This document shows positions 1 to 9,599 of a stretch of DNA of 35,431 nucleotides, in pieces. The position numbers and the translations under genes are program-made. The DNA comes from Nitrospirota bacterium (GTDB taxonomy: Bacteria > Nitrospirota > Nitrospiria > SBBL01 > JAADHI01). Below the pieces are notes generated by a model. The model did not search any database and was not told the origin of the DNA. It saw only the letters and a list, made by a program, of their open reading frames with translations. How positions within the stretch are numbered: position 1 is the first letter of the stretch; each line of letters begins with the position of its first letter. The DNA is taken from NCBI GenBank assembly GCA_029261135.1, contig JAJDBX010000068.1, positions 1 to 35,431 on the forward strand, written 5' to 3'.

Positions 1-1830
1 CATTGGAGGCACCATCATGGTGACCCAATCTTTAATGGAAATATCGGGAATCGGTTTCGACCAGTCAGAGGTCTTCTTGGTAATGTTCCATTTCTTGTCA
101 AACCAGTCCATGGTCTTGCCGACCAGTTTGTCTGATGTGACTGCAGGGTTTATCCGCCCCTTACGATCAGGAAGCTCCTGCAAAGGCACCATCGCATCGG
201 TACTCACAAAAGGATAGTCGCCAGACTGGATGGTATTGTACACCCGCCAGTAACCCCACATGCCAGCCACATAGTGATGGGCGACATGGCAGTGGAAGAG
301 AAAGTCTCCCGCCAACTGCTGGCAAAGGCCGGAACCGCACTCGGTCTGAAGATCAAGCACTTCAGAGGGCCCGATCACTTCAACGTCCACACGATCCGAA
401 ACAGTCCGGATCACGGGAAACTTCACCGGATTGTCCCAGGCGGCCGTCAGGAGTTCTTCACCTTTACCATCTGCTTTGGGTTGACGCAGCCAACGGATGG
501 TTCCGCCATGAGGATGGTGGGAGTGAAAAACCTCTCCACCGCCGTGGATCAAACGGAACTTCGCCGGATCACCCATGTAGGAACGCGGAATCGTCGTGGG
601 CACATCCCCGAAAGTATAGGAGCTGTAGGCCATCGATTCATCTTCCATGTGGAAATATTTTTCCTGCATGGCGAGATTATTAATACCGAAGGGTTCACTC
701 CGGAAATTCATCGCACGTGCAGAAGGACGGTAGGCATCCGTATTCGGATCACGCTGCGGGATCATTTCGCCATCCCGGTTCAAGGGACGGAAAGATTCAT
801 CTCCCACTTCATGATAAACCAGCGCAAATTCCCTGAAATCCTTCGAAATAGGGTCAATGTCATCGTCATAGGCAATCATCATCTGCCAACCGCTCTGGGC
901 AGGTTTACCTGTGACAGGGTTAAGGTAGGTTGAACCCATGGGCTCAACAATAAACGCACCAATTAATCCAAGGCTACCAGGTTCACGTCCGGCATGACTA
1001 TGAAAGGCATGCGCGCCTTCCTGCTCGTCCGGCTGAATATACCATTCAAAGACTTGAGATTTACCCGGCAGGACATTCGCATCCGGGTTGACTGAAGTGG
1101 CCGGTTGGCCGGTTGCCTGAATGATCTGACTGGAACCGTGGATATGCAGACCCGTATCTTCCTCTTCAACTTCGTTGCGGAATGTAATTACCATGCAATC
1201 ACCCTGGTTGCCTCGAATCACCAATGGGGTAATTAAATCGGTCTGCAAGCCTAAGGAAACTGCTCCCGGGTCAAATCCAGGTTTCGTTCTCGCTTCTGCA
1301 TTTAAACGTTCTTCTTCCCGAATTGCGGGAATATCCTTGGTGATGGCATACATATATCCCGGATGAAAATCCAGCCACTGATTCAGTGTGACTTCCACAT
1401 TGATCGCGCTAATGTCGAGTGCCTTCACTGGCGCAGTGCTTGGGCAACGTGCACCCGCACTCACAGATTCACCTGCACCCGTCGGGCCGAGAAACCAACT
1501 CCGATCCATTTGCTGCATCGTGCTCAAATTACTGAATGGGCCCGTATTCCCGGTTTTTTCGGCATGGCCTTGTATTTCTTCCATCAAGGAACTCATCGCC
1601 TTATCTACCTGCGCAGCACGGCCTGTATCTCCCTCTTTCGTCTCTTCTCTCTTTATTTGGGACTTTAATTTTGCTTTCCAGTCCGACATGGCCACCATCT
1701 CCGCTTTCGATTCTTTTAAATCCTCCGAATGCGAATGACCATCTCCACTGCCTAAAGCCCAACCCTGTGCAGAGAAAGTCAGTAAGAGCGCCAATAGCCC
1801 TCTTAACATGTATCTTCCTGATCTCTCCAT
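1..1830 (-). CDS. Secreted multicopper oxidase, 3' end beyond the window
   Basis: The minus strand is open from an ATG at 1830 to the window edge, giving 610 residues without a stop. All four copper-binding motifs of multicopper oxidases are visible: HIHG (about residue 229), a HSHAG motif shortly after it, HSHHPHGG, and HCHVAHHYVAGM at about residue 513. The last fits the type-1/type-3 signature H-C-H-x3-H-x4-M. The protein begins with a signal peptide (MLRGLLALLLTFSAQGWALG region) followed by a His-containing stretch and a charged linker of about 100 residues before the oxidase core, so it should act in the periplasm or at the cell surface. A GGGAGG ribosome site lies just before the ATG. 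Coding continues at least 95 residues past the HCH motif, so the protein is larger than CueO/laccase types. Families of this shape include metal (Mn, Fe) oxidases, but the substrate cannot be read from the sequence. An upstream sigma-54 promoter probably controls it. Confidence 0.85.
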   Translation of the reverse strand, partial: MERSGRYMLRGLLALLLTFSAQGWALGSGDGHSHSEDLKESKAEMVAMSDWKAKLKSQIKREETKEGDTGRAAQVDKAMSSLMEEIQGHAEKTGNTGPFSNLSTMQQMDRSWFLGPTGAGESVSAGARCPSTAPVKALDISAINVEVTLNQWLDFHPGYMYAITKDIPAIREEERLNAEARTKPGFDPGAVSLGLQTDLITPLVIRGNQGDCMVITFRNEVEEEDTGLHIHGSSQIIQATGQPATSVNPDANVLPGKSQVFEWYIQPDEQEGAHAFHSHAGREPGSLGLIGAFIVEPMGSTYLNPVTGKPAQSGWQMMIAYDDDIDPISKDFREFALVYHEVGDESFRPLNRDGEMIPQRDPNTDAYRPSARAMNFRSEPFGINNLAMQEKYFHMEDESMAYSSYTFGDVPTTIPRSYMGDPAKFRLIHGGGEVFHSHHPHGGTIRWLRQPKADGKGEELLTAAWDNPVKFPVIRTVSDRVDVEVIGPSEVLDLQTECGSGLCQQLAGDFLFHCHVAHHYVAGMWGYWRVYNTIQSGDYPFVSTDAMVPLQELPDRKGRINPAVTSDKLVGKTMDWFDKKWNITKKTSDWSKPIPDISIKDWVTMMVPPM

Positions 1831-2019
1831 TGTACCTCCCTCATTTTTCCTGGTGACTAAGTTAGTGGTTACTCAAGTTAACTGTTATTTTTTATACAGG
1901 TGTTTCTTTCCTACTGTTGGTACACCTCACCACTCTCACCGAACGCCGCTCTCCCTTCATTGCTTATGAGGATCATGACCAACGGGCACCCGATTCTGAA
2001 CTGAGATACCAATGTAATT

Positions 2020-2035
2020 AGCAAGCAACATGCCA
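2020..2035 (-). promoter_or_regulatory. Sigma-54 (-24/-12) promoter for the multicopper oxidase
   Basis: The minus strand reads TGGCATGTTGCTTGCT. This matches the RpoN consensus TGGCACG-N4-TTGCW at every fixed position except one (C to T at position 6). The invariant GG and GC doublets have the required spacing. It points toward the multicopper oxidase, which would have a 5' leader of about 180 bases. Match to consensus is seen directly; activity is inferred. Confidence 0.6.
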
Positions 2036-2116
2036 GAAGGAATAAAACAAAAAACATCATGTAATTAATAAGTTAGAAACTGGGACAACAAAGTGACGAC
2101 AAAAAGAAAGAAAGTG

Positions 2117-2159
2117 AGTGTCCACATCTCTAGACACTTAGACAGGACAGATAGACACT
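2117..2159. promoter_or_regulatory. Possible activator (enhancer) sites: three AGTGTC/GACACT half-sites
   Basis: AGTGTC at 2117-2122 and GACACT at 2133-2138 form an inverted repeat with a 10-base gap. A further GACACT at 2154-2159 is a direct repeat 21 bases (two helical turns) from the second. The cluster lies about 100-150 bases upstream of the predicted sigma-54 start, where enhancer-binding proteins of the NtrC class usually bind. The binding protein is unknown. Confidence 0.4.
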
Positions 2160-2409
2160 TTTACAGAAGACAGATCTATTGAAAGAATACGGAAGTGATA
2201 TCAAAACAAAGACGGAAATGAGAATGCCTCTTTATTCAGTAAAAAATAGAAAGAAGGCCTCCGTGTTCTGTTAGGGATACTCCGATGATATATAAAGAAT
2301 CAGGTTTTTGAATTAGGAGGAAGCCGATCCAATTTCAGATAAAAATTTCTATCTATCGTCAATATCTAAAGAAGCAACATCCCTTATTCGGTTTTTCCCG
2401 GCCAAGTTA

Positions 2410-3120
2410 TCATTCCGCCACGGTCGCCTTTACGGTGAATGCCTTAGACCCGCGTTGAGAGGTGAGTGAGATCATTTCTCCGGCTTGATGGGTTTTAGTA
2501 CATCGGAAAAATCACGGAGGTCGGGAAGCCTGTGTTTTTCAACTTGAATGATAATATCCCCCGCCTTAAGTCCCGCCTTTTCAGCGGGAGAGCCGGGTGA
2601 GACATCATCAATCCGGACGCCCTTTCCTTCGCAGGTAAAGTCGGGTAAGGTTCCCAGCCCAAGCCTGCGCGGAGAAGACACAGGGGGGCGATTGTTTACT
2701 ATCCGATTCTCAAGGGTCACCGTCATGGGATCCGGTCGCGATGAGCGATATTCAATCGCCTCCTTCATGACTTGTGCGATTTTGAGCATCCCGACTGAGT
2801 CTATCTTGTCCATCGTATCTCTGGGTCGATGAAAATCATGATGGGCTCCGCTAAAGAGCTGTATGACAGGCACGTACGCCGCATGAAAACGCACTTGATC
2901 ACTGGGGTTGAAATCTGTCTGCACCATCTGTATCAGTATCCCTGTCAAGAAACTGACCCCTCTTAAAGATATGGGGCCACTCTGTGGCGGAGCTGCTCCC
3001 GAATATCTTTATTTTATTGTTTCCTAAACGACCCACGGGAGCCATATTGAGCATGCCAATAATTTTTTCCACTGGAAACGGGGCTTGCATATTTTTTATT
3101 AACCTGGCGATAAAATACAT
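2410..3120 (-). pseudogene. M28-family aminopeptidase with PDZ domain, decayed and 5'-truncated
   Basis: Three minus-strand frames together give the C-terminal half of a zinc aminopeptidase (peptidase M28) with a PDZ domain. About 3115-2950 holds a stretch with MLNMAPVGRL and ATEWPHIF. About 2950-2480 holds the PSDQVRFHA motif, then FSGAHHDFHRP with the metal-ligand histidine, and then the PDZ core (GVRIDDVSPGSPAEKAGLKAG). The PDZ end continues in a third frame to a stop at 2410-2412. The first break is near 2945. The second, near 2477, looks like loss of one G, since the other frame restores KPGEMISLTSQRG. The N-terminal half and signal peptide are missing because homology ends where an IS630 fragment begins. 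The gene cannot make a working enzyme. Confidence 0.75.
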
Positions 3121-3124
3121 ATAA

Positions 3125-3469
3125 ATTATAGTGTTGATCAAATTTATGAAGCAATTGATCAAAGGTTCCAGTAGAAAGATCTTTCTGATCTTAGATAATT
3201 TGCGAATACATCACGACAAGCTTGTGAAAAAATGGCTGGAGAAGCACCTTGAAGAAATCGAACTACACTATCTTCCGTCAAATTCTCCGGAGTTAAATCT
3301 GGACGAGTATTTTAACTGTGATTTGAAAGCAGGCGTCCATTCAAAACCTCCTTCAAGAACCCAAGCGCATCTGATCGAAAAGATAAAATCACACATGATG
3401 AAATTACAAAAATTACCAGCTAGAGTCCGCAGCTATTTTGAACATAGAAAAATTGCCTATGCCGCATAG
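3125..3469 (+). mobile_element. IS630-family transposase, C-terminal fragment
   Basis: About 112 residues of the C-terminal half of a DDE transposase are present. Visible are the second catalytic aspartate in FLILDNLRIHH and the catalytic glutamate region SPELNLDEYFNCDLK. It ends at an apparently natural stop after KIAYAA. The N-terminal DNA-binding half and the first catalytic aspartate are absent, so it is inactive. The first codon offered by the frame (GTG at 3131) is only the edge of the fragment. It directly abuts the truncated M28 peptidase gene, so insertion or later deletion at this element probably destroyed that gene. No clear terminal inverted repeats were found. Confidence 0.8.
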
Positions 3470-3632
3470 ACTTTGTTTTTAATTTCCGGGTTAATAGTGA
3501 CAATTTATATTAAGAATTGCTATAAGTGCCTATGACTATAATACGTAGAAAAGACGGAAATCCCCCCTCCAGATCGGTTGATGCTCCTCTACCGATCCAA
3601 GAAAAAAACAAGATTCAATGGGTTTCCTGCCA

Positions 3633-3671
3633 TTCCAGTGAGACCGAATGAACAATTCTGTCTCACTGGAA
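3633..3671. repeat. 12-bp perfect inverted repeat
   Basis: TTCCAGTGAGAC (3633-3644) and GTCTCACTGGAA (3660-3671) are perfect inverted copies with a 15-base spacer. The repeat lies in about 400 bases of gene-poor DNA between the IS630 fragment and mog. There is no T-run after it, so it is not a simple terminator. The surrounding stretch 3470-3874 otherwise shows no supportable gene. Confidence 0.6.
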
Positions 3672-3874
3672 CTATACCCGATTTTAATGAAGATTTAATT
3701 TTCTCCGAAAAAATACCCCCCCCTGAATTTGATTCGCTCAAAGAGCCAACTTTAGGGCTTTGTAAATGTTGTTGAGCTTACTGTGTTTAACGCTTATGAA
3801 ATTTTTTGGAATTTTAGTGAATGGGGCTCATCACCTTAAATGAGAGTCATTACACAGAACAACAATAAAAAAAC

Positions 3875-4360
3875 CTACCCGCAGTCACCCTCGTCACCCA
3901 GCATTTTTTCAATGGCGTGGGGAAGCACAGGAAGCAACATCTCAAAGTTTTCCCGCACGGCGCGAGGACTCCCAGGCAAATTGACAATCAAGGTTTTTCC
4001 CCGAACACCTGCAACCGCCCGAGAAATAATTGCACGCGGATTAATTTTGTATCCTTCTATCCGCATAATTTCACCGATGCCCGGGATCACGTAATCAAGT
4101 ATCGTTTCTGTCACACTGGGGGTCACATCCCGAGGAGAAATCCCTGTGCCGCCCGTGGTCAAAACAAGATTGGCCTTAAATCCATCCGAAAATGCAATCA
4201 GCTGTTCTCGAATCTTTTCCTTTTCATCCGGGACAATGCGATAGACCACAACCTTTCCCTGAATCGTTTCGACCAAATCATGCAACAGGCGGCCACTTTC
4301 ATCTTCTCGCGTGCCTGCCGAACCTTTATCGCTGATGGTTAAGATACCCACAGAAATCAT
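3875..4360 (-). CDS. mog: Molybdopterin adenylyltransferase-like protein (MogA/MoaB family)
   Basis: This 161-residue protein has the compact single-domain length of the MogA/MoaB family, which binds molybdopterin and activates it by adenylylation during molybdenum cofactor synthesis in the cytoplasm. The family signatures are clear: VGILTISDKGSAGTREDESG at the N-terminus, LTTGGTGISPRDVTP near residue 90 (molybdopterin-binding loop), and VNLPGSPRAVRE near residue 135. It is followed on the same strand after ruvB by 30 bases, so the two may be co-transcribed. Family members include both true MogA and MoaB proteins, and the sequence does not separate these firmly. No disruption is visible. Confidence 0.88.
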   Translation of the reverse strand: MISVGILTISDKGSAGTREDESGRLLHDLVETIQGKVVVYRIVPDEKEKIREQLIAFSDGFKANLVLTTGGTGISPRDVTPSVTETILDYVIPGIGEIMRIEGYKINPRAIISRAVAGVRGKTLIVNLPGSPRAVRENFEMLLPVLPHAIEKMLGDEGDCG

Positions 4361-4390
4361 GTCTGTTCTGCCTTTCAGATAAAATCTGAT

Positions 4391-5419
4391 TTAAAAAAGC
4401 TTCGCTTGTCCATCAGTCATTTCTTGTTTTAAACCAAAATGGGTATAAGCCAAATTCGTCACAACACGTCCACGCGGTGTTCTAGCGAGATACCCTTCTT
4501 GAATGAGAAAAGGCTCATAAACATCTTCGATCGCGTCCCTTTCTTCACCGACAGCCGTGGCCAAGGTTTCAACCCCGACAGGGCCTCCCCTAAATTTTTC
4601 AATAATCAACAGAAGCAACTTTCGGTCGATTAAATCAAAACCCGCCGCATCAATTTCCATTTGGACAAGAGCTTCTTGCGTGACGGTAAGATTAACTTGG
4701 CCATCGGATTTCACTTCTGCAAAATCTCTCACCCGCCTTAAAACCCGATTGGCAATACGGGGGGTTCCCCGTGTTCGACGGGCAATCTCCAAAGCCGCGT
4801 CAGGGGTAATGGGCAGCCCCAGAATGTTGGCCGATCGAAGCACAATCTCTTGAAGTTCTTCGGGTCGATAAAACTCAAGCCGGTTGATCACCCCGAATCG
4901 GTCTCGAAGCGGTGAGGTTAAAAGGCCCGCACGGGTGGTCGCAGCGACTAAAGTAAATCGAGGAAGATTTAATTTTAAAGACCGAGCGGAAGGCCCCTGG
5001 CCGATGATGATATCGACTTGGTAATCTTCCATCGCCGGATAAAGAATTTCTTCTACGGTCGGATGCAGTCGATGGATCTCATCAATAAAAAACACATCTC
5101 CTTCGCTGAGATTGCTTAAAATCGCCACCAAGTCTCCGGGCCGCTCAATTGCCGGGCCGGAGGTGCCTTTGATATTGACCCCCATTTCCTTTGCAATAAT
5201 ATTGGCAAGAGTTGTTTTTCCAAGACCGGGGGGGCCATAAAAAATGGCATGATCCAGGACATCGCCCCGCTTCCTCGCCGCGTCAATATAGATTTTTAAA
5301 TTTTCTTTAATCTTGGTCTGACCCACATATTCGTCAAGCGTCGCAGGACGTAAACTGGTGTCGGCACGACGCTCTTCATCATTCGATTCAGAAGAAATCA
5401 TGCGTTCGTTTATTTCCAT
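4391..5419 (-). CDS. ruvB: Holliday junction branch migration helicase RuvB
   Basis: This 342-residue AAA+ ATPase has the usual RuvB length. It has Walker [10 protein letters not shown] (about residue 64), Walker B/DEIHR, the sensor region [19 protein letters not shown], and the C-terminal winged-helix part ending near [13 protein letters not shown]. RuvB hexamers work with RuvA to move Holliday junctions during recombination repair. ruvA and ruvC are not next to it in the window. The gene is intact and lies upstream of mog on the same strand. Confidence 0.97.
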   Translation of the reverse strand: MEINERMISSESNDEERRADTSLRPATLDEYVGQTKIKENLKIYIDAARKRGDVLDHAIFYGPPGLGKTTLANIIAKEMGVNIKGTSGPAIERPGDLVAILSNLSEGDVFFIDEIHRLHPTVEEILYPAMEDYQVDIIIGQGPSARSLKLNLPRFTLVAATTRAGLLTSPLRDRFGVINRLEFYRPEELQEIVLRSANILGLPITPDAALEIARRTRGTPRIANRVLRRVRDFAEVKSDGQVNLTVTQEALVQMEIDAAGFDLIDRKLLLLIIEKFRGGPVGVETLATAVGEERDAIEDVYEPFLIQEGYLARTPRGRVVTNLAYTHFGLKQEMTDGQAKLF

Positions 5420-5585
5420 TCTGCTTGCTCCATCTTAATGTGAAGGGTGTGTCTTTGATTCAAATCAAACAAAAACTGGAAGGATTCAGCTTGCCTTAAA
5501 AAGTAACTGATTGCCTGTTTCAAAGTCTAGTAATTTTATGGCCTGTCGCTTAAGATATAAAACTTGAATCCTATGAAGGAAATGA

Positions 5586-8500
5586 ATGAAGAGTAATACA
5601 CTCACACATCATCCATGGCAATTCTGGATTGACCGGGGCGGGACCTTCACGGATCTGATCGCACGCAAACCCGATGGCGGCCTCATCGGTCATAAACTGC
5701 TTTCTGAAAATCCGGATCACTACGAAGATGCCGCCATTCAGGGCATACGCGATCTCATGCAGATTGAGTCCGATAAACCCATCCCTTCGGGAAATATCGA
5801 GGTCGTCCGAATGGGAACAACCGTGGCCACCAACGCCCTACTCGAACGCAAAGGTGCGCGTGTGCTGCTTGCCGTCACACGCGGATTTCGGGATGCGCTT
5901 CGCATCGGCGATCAAAGTCGTCCCCATATTTTTGCGAGGCAAATTATCTTACCGGAGATGCTTTACGAAAGGGTCATCGAGATCGATGAACGCATCAGCG
6001 CCGAAGGCGAGGTTCTCAGAACCATCGATCTTGAAAGCCTGAAACTCGAACTACAAAAAGCTTTTGATTTAGGGATCAGAGCCATCGCCATCCTCTGTCT
6101 CCATGGTTATCGCTATCCCCAACACGAAAAAGCGGTGGCAACCCTCGCGCATCAAATCGGGTTCACACAAATTTCAAGCAGTCATGACACCACAGCCCTC
6201 ATCAAGTTAATCGGGCGCGGGGACATCACCGTGGTCGATGCCTATCTCTCCCCCGTTTTGAGACGTTATGTCGATCAAATTTCGGCAGCACTGGGCGGAA
6301 CCCAAATATTGTTTATGCAGTCGAATGGCGGACTCGTCGATTCCAGCCACTTTCGCGGTAAAAATGCCACCCTCTCCGGCCCGGCAGGGGGCATCGTCGG
6401 CGCCGTTGAAACCAGCATGAATGCCGGATTTGAAAAAATCGTCACTTTCGATATGGGTGGCACCTCGACCGATGTTGCCCATTGGGCGGGCCAATACGAA
6501 CGGACTTTTGACAGCAAAGTCGCGGGGGTTCGCATACGCACCCCGATGATGGATATCCACACCGTCGCGGCAGGCGGCGGCTCGATCTGTCATTTTGACG
6601 GACAGCGCTATCGAGTGGGAACCGACTCTGCGGGTGCCGACCCCGGCCCAGCCGCATACCGCCGCGGAGGACCGCTCACCATCACGGACTGTCATCTGAT
6701 GCTGGGTCGGCTTCAGCCTCAATTTTTCCCCAACATTTTCGGGCCAAGACAAAACCAAAGCTTGGATTCGGAAATCGTTAAAAACAAATTTGCCCAACTC
6801 GCAGAGACCATTAAAACTGCGACGGGTGATGAGAGGACACCCGAAGCCGTCGCGGAAGGCTTTCTCTTGATCGCCGTTGAAAATATGGCAAATGCCATCA
6901 AAAAAATCTCTGTGCGGCAGGGCCATGATGTCACACAATACACCCTCGCCGCTTTTGGTGGTGCAGGCGGACAACATGCCTGCCGTGTAGCCGACAGACT
7001 CGGTATTCAAAAAAATTTCATTCACCATTGGGCCGGTCTGCTCTCGGCCTACGGAATCGGGCAGGCCCAACAAAGAATCCTTCAAGAAAGATCCATTGAA
7101 GAAAAGCTGGATCAAACCCTCATCCCGAAACTCAAAAAACTACTCGATCAATTATCAGAAGCAGGAAGAGCCAACTTGAAAAAAGAGGGTGTGCCAAGCC
7201 AATGTATTGAAATTTTGCAAAAAGTGGATCTCAAAATTGAAGGCAGCGATACCTCACTTCAGGTCAACTTTGATACTGAGGCAACAATGATCTCCACATT
7301 CGAAGCCCTTTATCTGCAACGTTTTGGATTTAATTGCCCTTCACTTATCTTTGTTGTAGAAAGCATTCAGGTCGAAGTGATCGGCACCTCTGACGAGGAG
7401 CGCCAAGAGGGCGGCGACTTTGCTCATTCACAAAACAAACGCGCGGAACCCTTAAGCCATGTCCAAACCTGGATCAATGAAAAACTGACCGATACCCCAG
7501 TTTTTGATCTACAAAAAATGGAGGCAAATCATCGAATTATCGGCCCGGCCATCCTGATTGAGCCTTTCAGTACCATCATTGTCGAGCCGGGATGGGCGGC
7601 GGGGATCAATGAAGGAAAAGATCTATACTTGTCACGGGTGACCCCACTTCAAAAAACCACCACCATCGGAACAGCTTGTAACCCGGTGATGCTTGAGATC
7701 TTCAACAGTCTCTTTATGGCCATCGCCGAACAAATGGGTGTCACACTTCAATTGACGGCCTCGTCCGTCAATATCAAAGAACGACTCGATTTTTCATGCG
7801 CCGTCTTCGACCCATCAGGTAACCTTGTCGCCAATGCGCCCCACATCCCAGTGCATCTCGGATCCATGAGCGAATCCGTTCGGGCGGTTATACGAAAGAA
7901 CAACGAGACTATTCGTCCCGGCGATGTATTCCTTACAAATGACCCCTACAACGGCGGCACCCATTTGCCTGATATCACGGTCATCACCCCGGTCTTTATC
8001 AAAGAACAAATTGTCTTTTATCCGTGGACATCATGCCGACATCGGCGGCCCCAGCCCCGGCTCAATGCCTGCAAACAGTACCTCCTTAAGTGAAGAAGGG
8101 ATTCTCTTGAATAACCTCAGGCTCGTCTCTGAAGGCCATTTTAATGAATCTGAGATTCGGGACAGACTCAGCGCAGGAGCGTACCCTGCTCGCAATGCGG
8201 ATCAAAACATCGCTGACTTGCGCGCACAGGCCGCCGCCAATCAACAGGGGGTGACTGCCCTGTATCAAATCTGTCAGCATTATGGGATAGACACGGTACA
8301 GGCCTATATGCAGCACGTTCAGGATCATGCAGAAGAAGCGGTTCGACAGGTCATCGACCTGCTCAAAGACGGCGCATTCACGACCACCTTTGACGACGGA
8401 AGCACAATCCAAGTCCGCATTCAAATCGACAAACAAAAGCGGCAAGCGACCCTCGACTTTTCGGGAAGCAGCGAGCAGAGAAAGAACAATTTTAACGCAC

Positions 8501-9195
8501 CGAAAGCCGTCACCCAATCCGCCATTCTCTACGTTTTTAGGACACTGATCAATGACGACATTCCCTTAAACGAAGGCTGCCTCAGACCCATTCAAATCAT
8601 CATTCCGGAAGGTTCGATGCTCGCACCACTCTACCCCGCCGCGGTCGCCGCCGGAAACGTGGAAACTTCACAGGTGATCACTGACACCCTCTTCGCTGCG
8701 CTCGGGCTAATGGCCTCATCTCAGGGCACGATGAACAACCTTTGCTTCGGTAACGGGACATATCAATATTACGAAACCCTCTGCGGCGGATCCGGCGCAG
8801 GGTCCGATTTTCATGGGACATCGGCCGTACACACCCATATGACCAACAGCCGGCTCACCGATCCGGAAGTGCTGGAATCTCGCTTCCCAGTCCAGGTCAA
8901 CTGTTTTGAAATCCGCCGCCACAGCGGCGGATTAGGCCGCTTTCAGGGCGGAAATGGGGTTCATCGTGAAATTCTATTTTTAGAACACATGTCTGTCTCG
9001 ATATTGGCAAACCGGCGGATCAAGGCACCTTTCGCGCTCGCAGGCGGGGGCTCAGGCGCTGTCGGAAAAAACTGGCTTCAAAAAAAAGACGGCACCCGCA
9101 TCCCTCTATCAGGCAGAGGAGAATTCCAAGTGGATCCCGGTGACTGCTTTGTGATCGAAACACCAGGAGGTGGCGGTTTCGGAAAAATCACTTGA
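5586..9195 (+). pseudogene. 5-oxoprolinase/hydantoinase (HyuA-HyuB fusion), frameshifted
   Basis: Two frames (5586-8093 and about 8023-9195) together encode a full HyuA-HyuB fusion of about 1200 residues. This is the layout of ATP-dependent 5-oxoprolinase, which opens 5-oxo-L-proline to glutamate. HyuA motifs: [70 protein letters not shown]. HyuB motifs: [56 protein letters not shown], and the GGGGFGK end. The break is exact: after TTT TAT (FY, residues 811-812, ending at 8021) one base (8022) remains before CGT of RGHHADIG at 8023. Family members usually have about three residues here, so roughly 8 bases are missing. A good ribosome site (AAGGAA) precedes the ATG at 5586. Translated as is, the first frame stops at 8093 after an unrelated tail. 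If the deletion is an assembly error, this is one intact gene. Confidence 0.8.
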
Positions 9196-9545
9196 TTTCT
9201 GAGAAAAAAGAGGCTGAAGTGAGACCTGAAATCCAATCCCGACACATTTTAAAAGAGGACAAGCCCATAGGAATACCAACAAAAATAACCGTAGAGGCCA
9301 TCAATCCGATAAGTTTTGAAGTCACTGTCCAGTGTGCCAAAACCACAAAACACACCGTGACCCTTTCAGAGGACTACTATAAAAAGATGACAAACGAGAA
9401 GATAACAGCAGAAAGGCTGATCGAACGCTCCTTCAAATTCCTGCTTGAACGGGAAAACAATACATCCATTCTTTCAAGTTTCGACCTTCCTTTAATCAAA
9501 CACTATTTCCCGGAATACGAAAAAACCATCCTGCGTATATTGTGA
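9192..9545 (+). CDS. Small protein of unknown function downstream of the oxoprolinase
   Basis: This is a 117-residue soluble protein with no signal peptide or membrane segment. The TTG at 9192 overlaps the oxoprolinase stop by four bases (TTGA), suggesting translational coupling. A GTG nine codons later has a better placed AGAGG ribosome site and is an alternative start. The sequence alternates predicted beta strands (ITVEAINPISFEVTVQC, HTVTLSEDYY) with a helical second half (TAERLIERSFKFLLERE). I do not recognise the family. Its tight spacing suggests it was co-transcribed with the oxoprolinase. Confidence 0.65.
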   Translation: MISEKKEAEVRPEIQSRHILKEDKPIGIPTKITVEAINPISFEVTVQCAKTTKHTVTLSEDYYKKMTNEKITAERLIERSFKFLLERENNTSILSSFDLPLIKHYFPEYEKTILRIL

Positions 9546-9599
9546 TTCCTCAAGTCAAAATAGATTTGAAAAATTGAAGGAAGTGCGGATTAAGACCGC

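Noticed and set aside
274..933. A 219-codon plus-strand frame
   Set aside because: It is the mirror of the multicopper oxidase, whose minus-strand frame holds all copper motifs; the plus frame has no family pattern.
3578..3775. A 65-codon plus-strand frame between the IS630 fragment and mog
   Set aside because: It spans the 12-bp inverted repeat, has no ribosome site and no recognisable pattern.
6207..7115. A 302-codon minus-strand frame
   Set aside because: It lies inside the HyuA part of the oxoprolinase, whose conserved motifs are on the plus strand.
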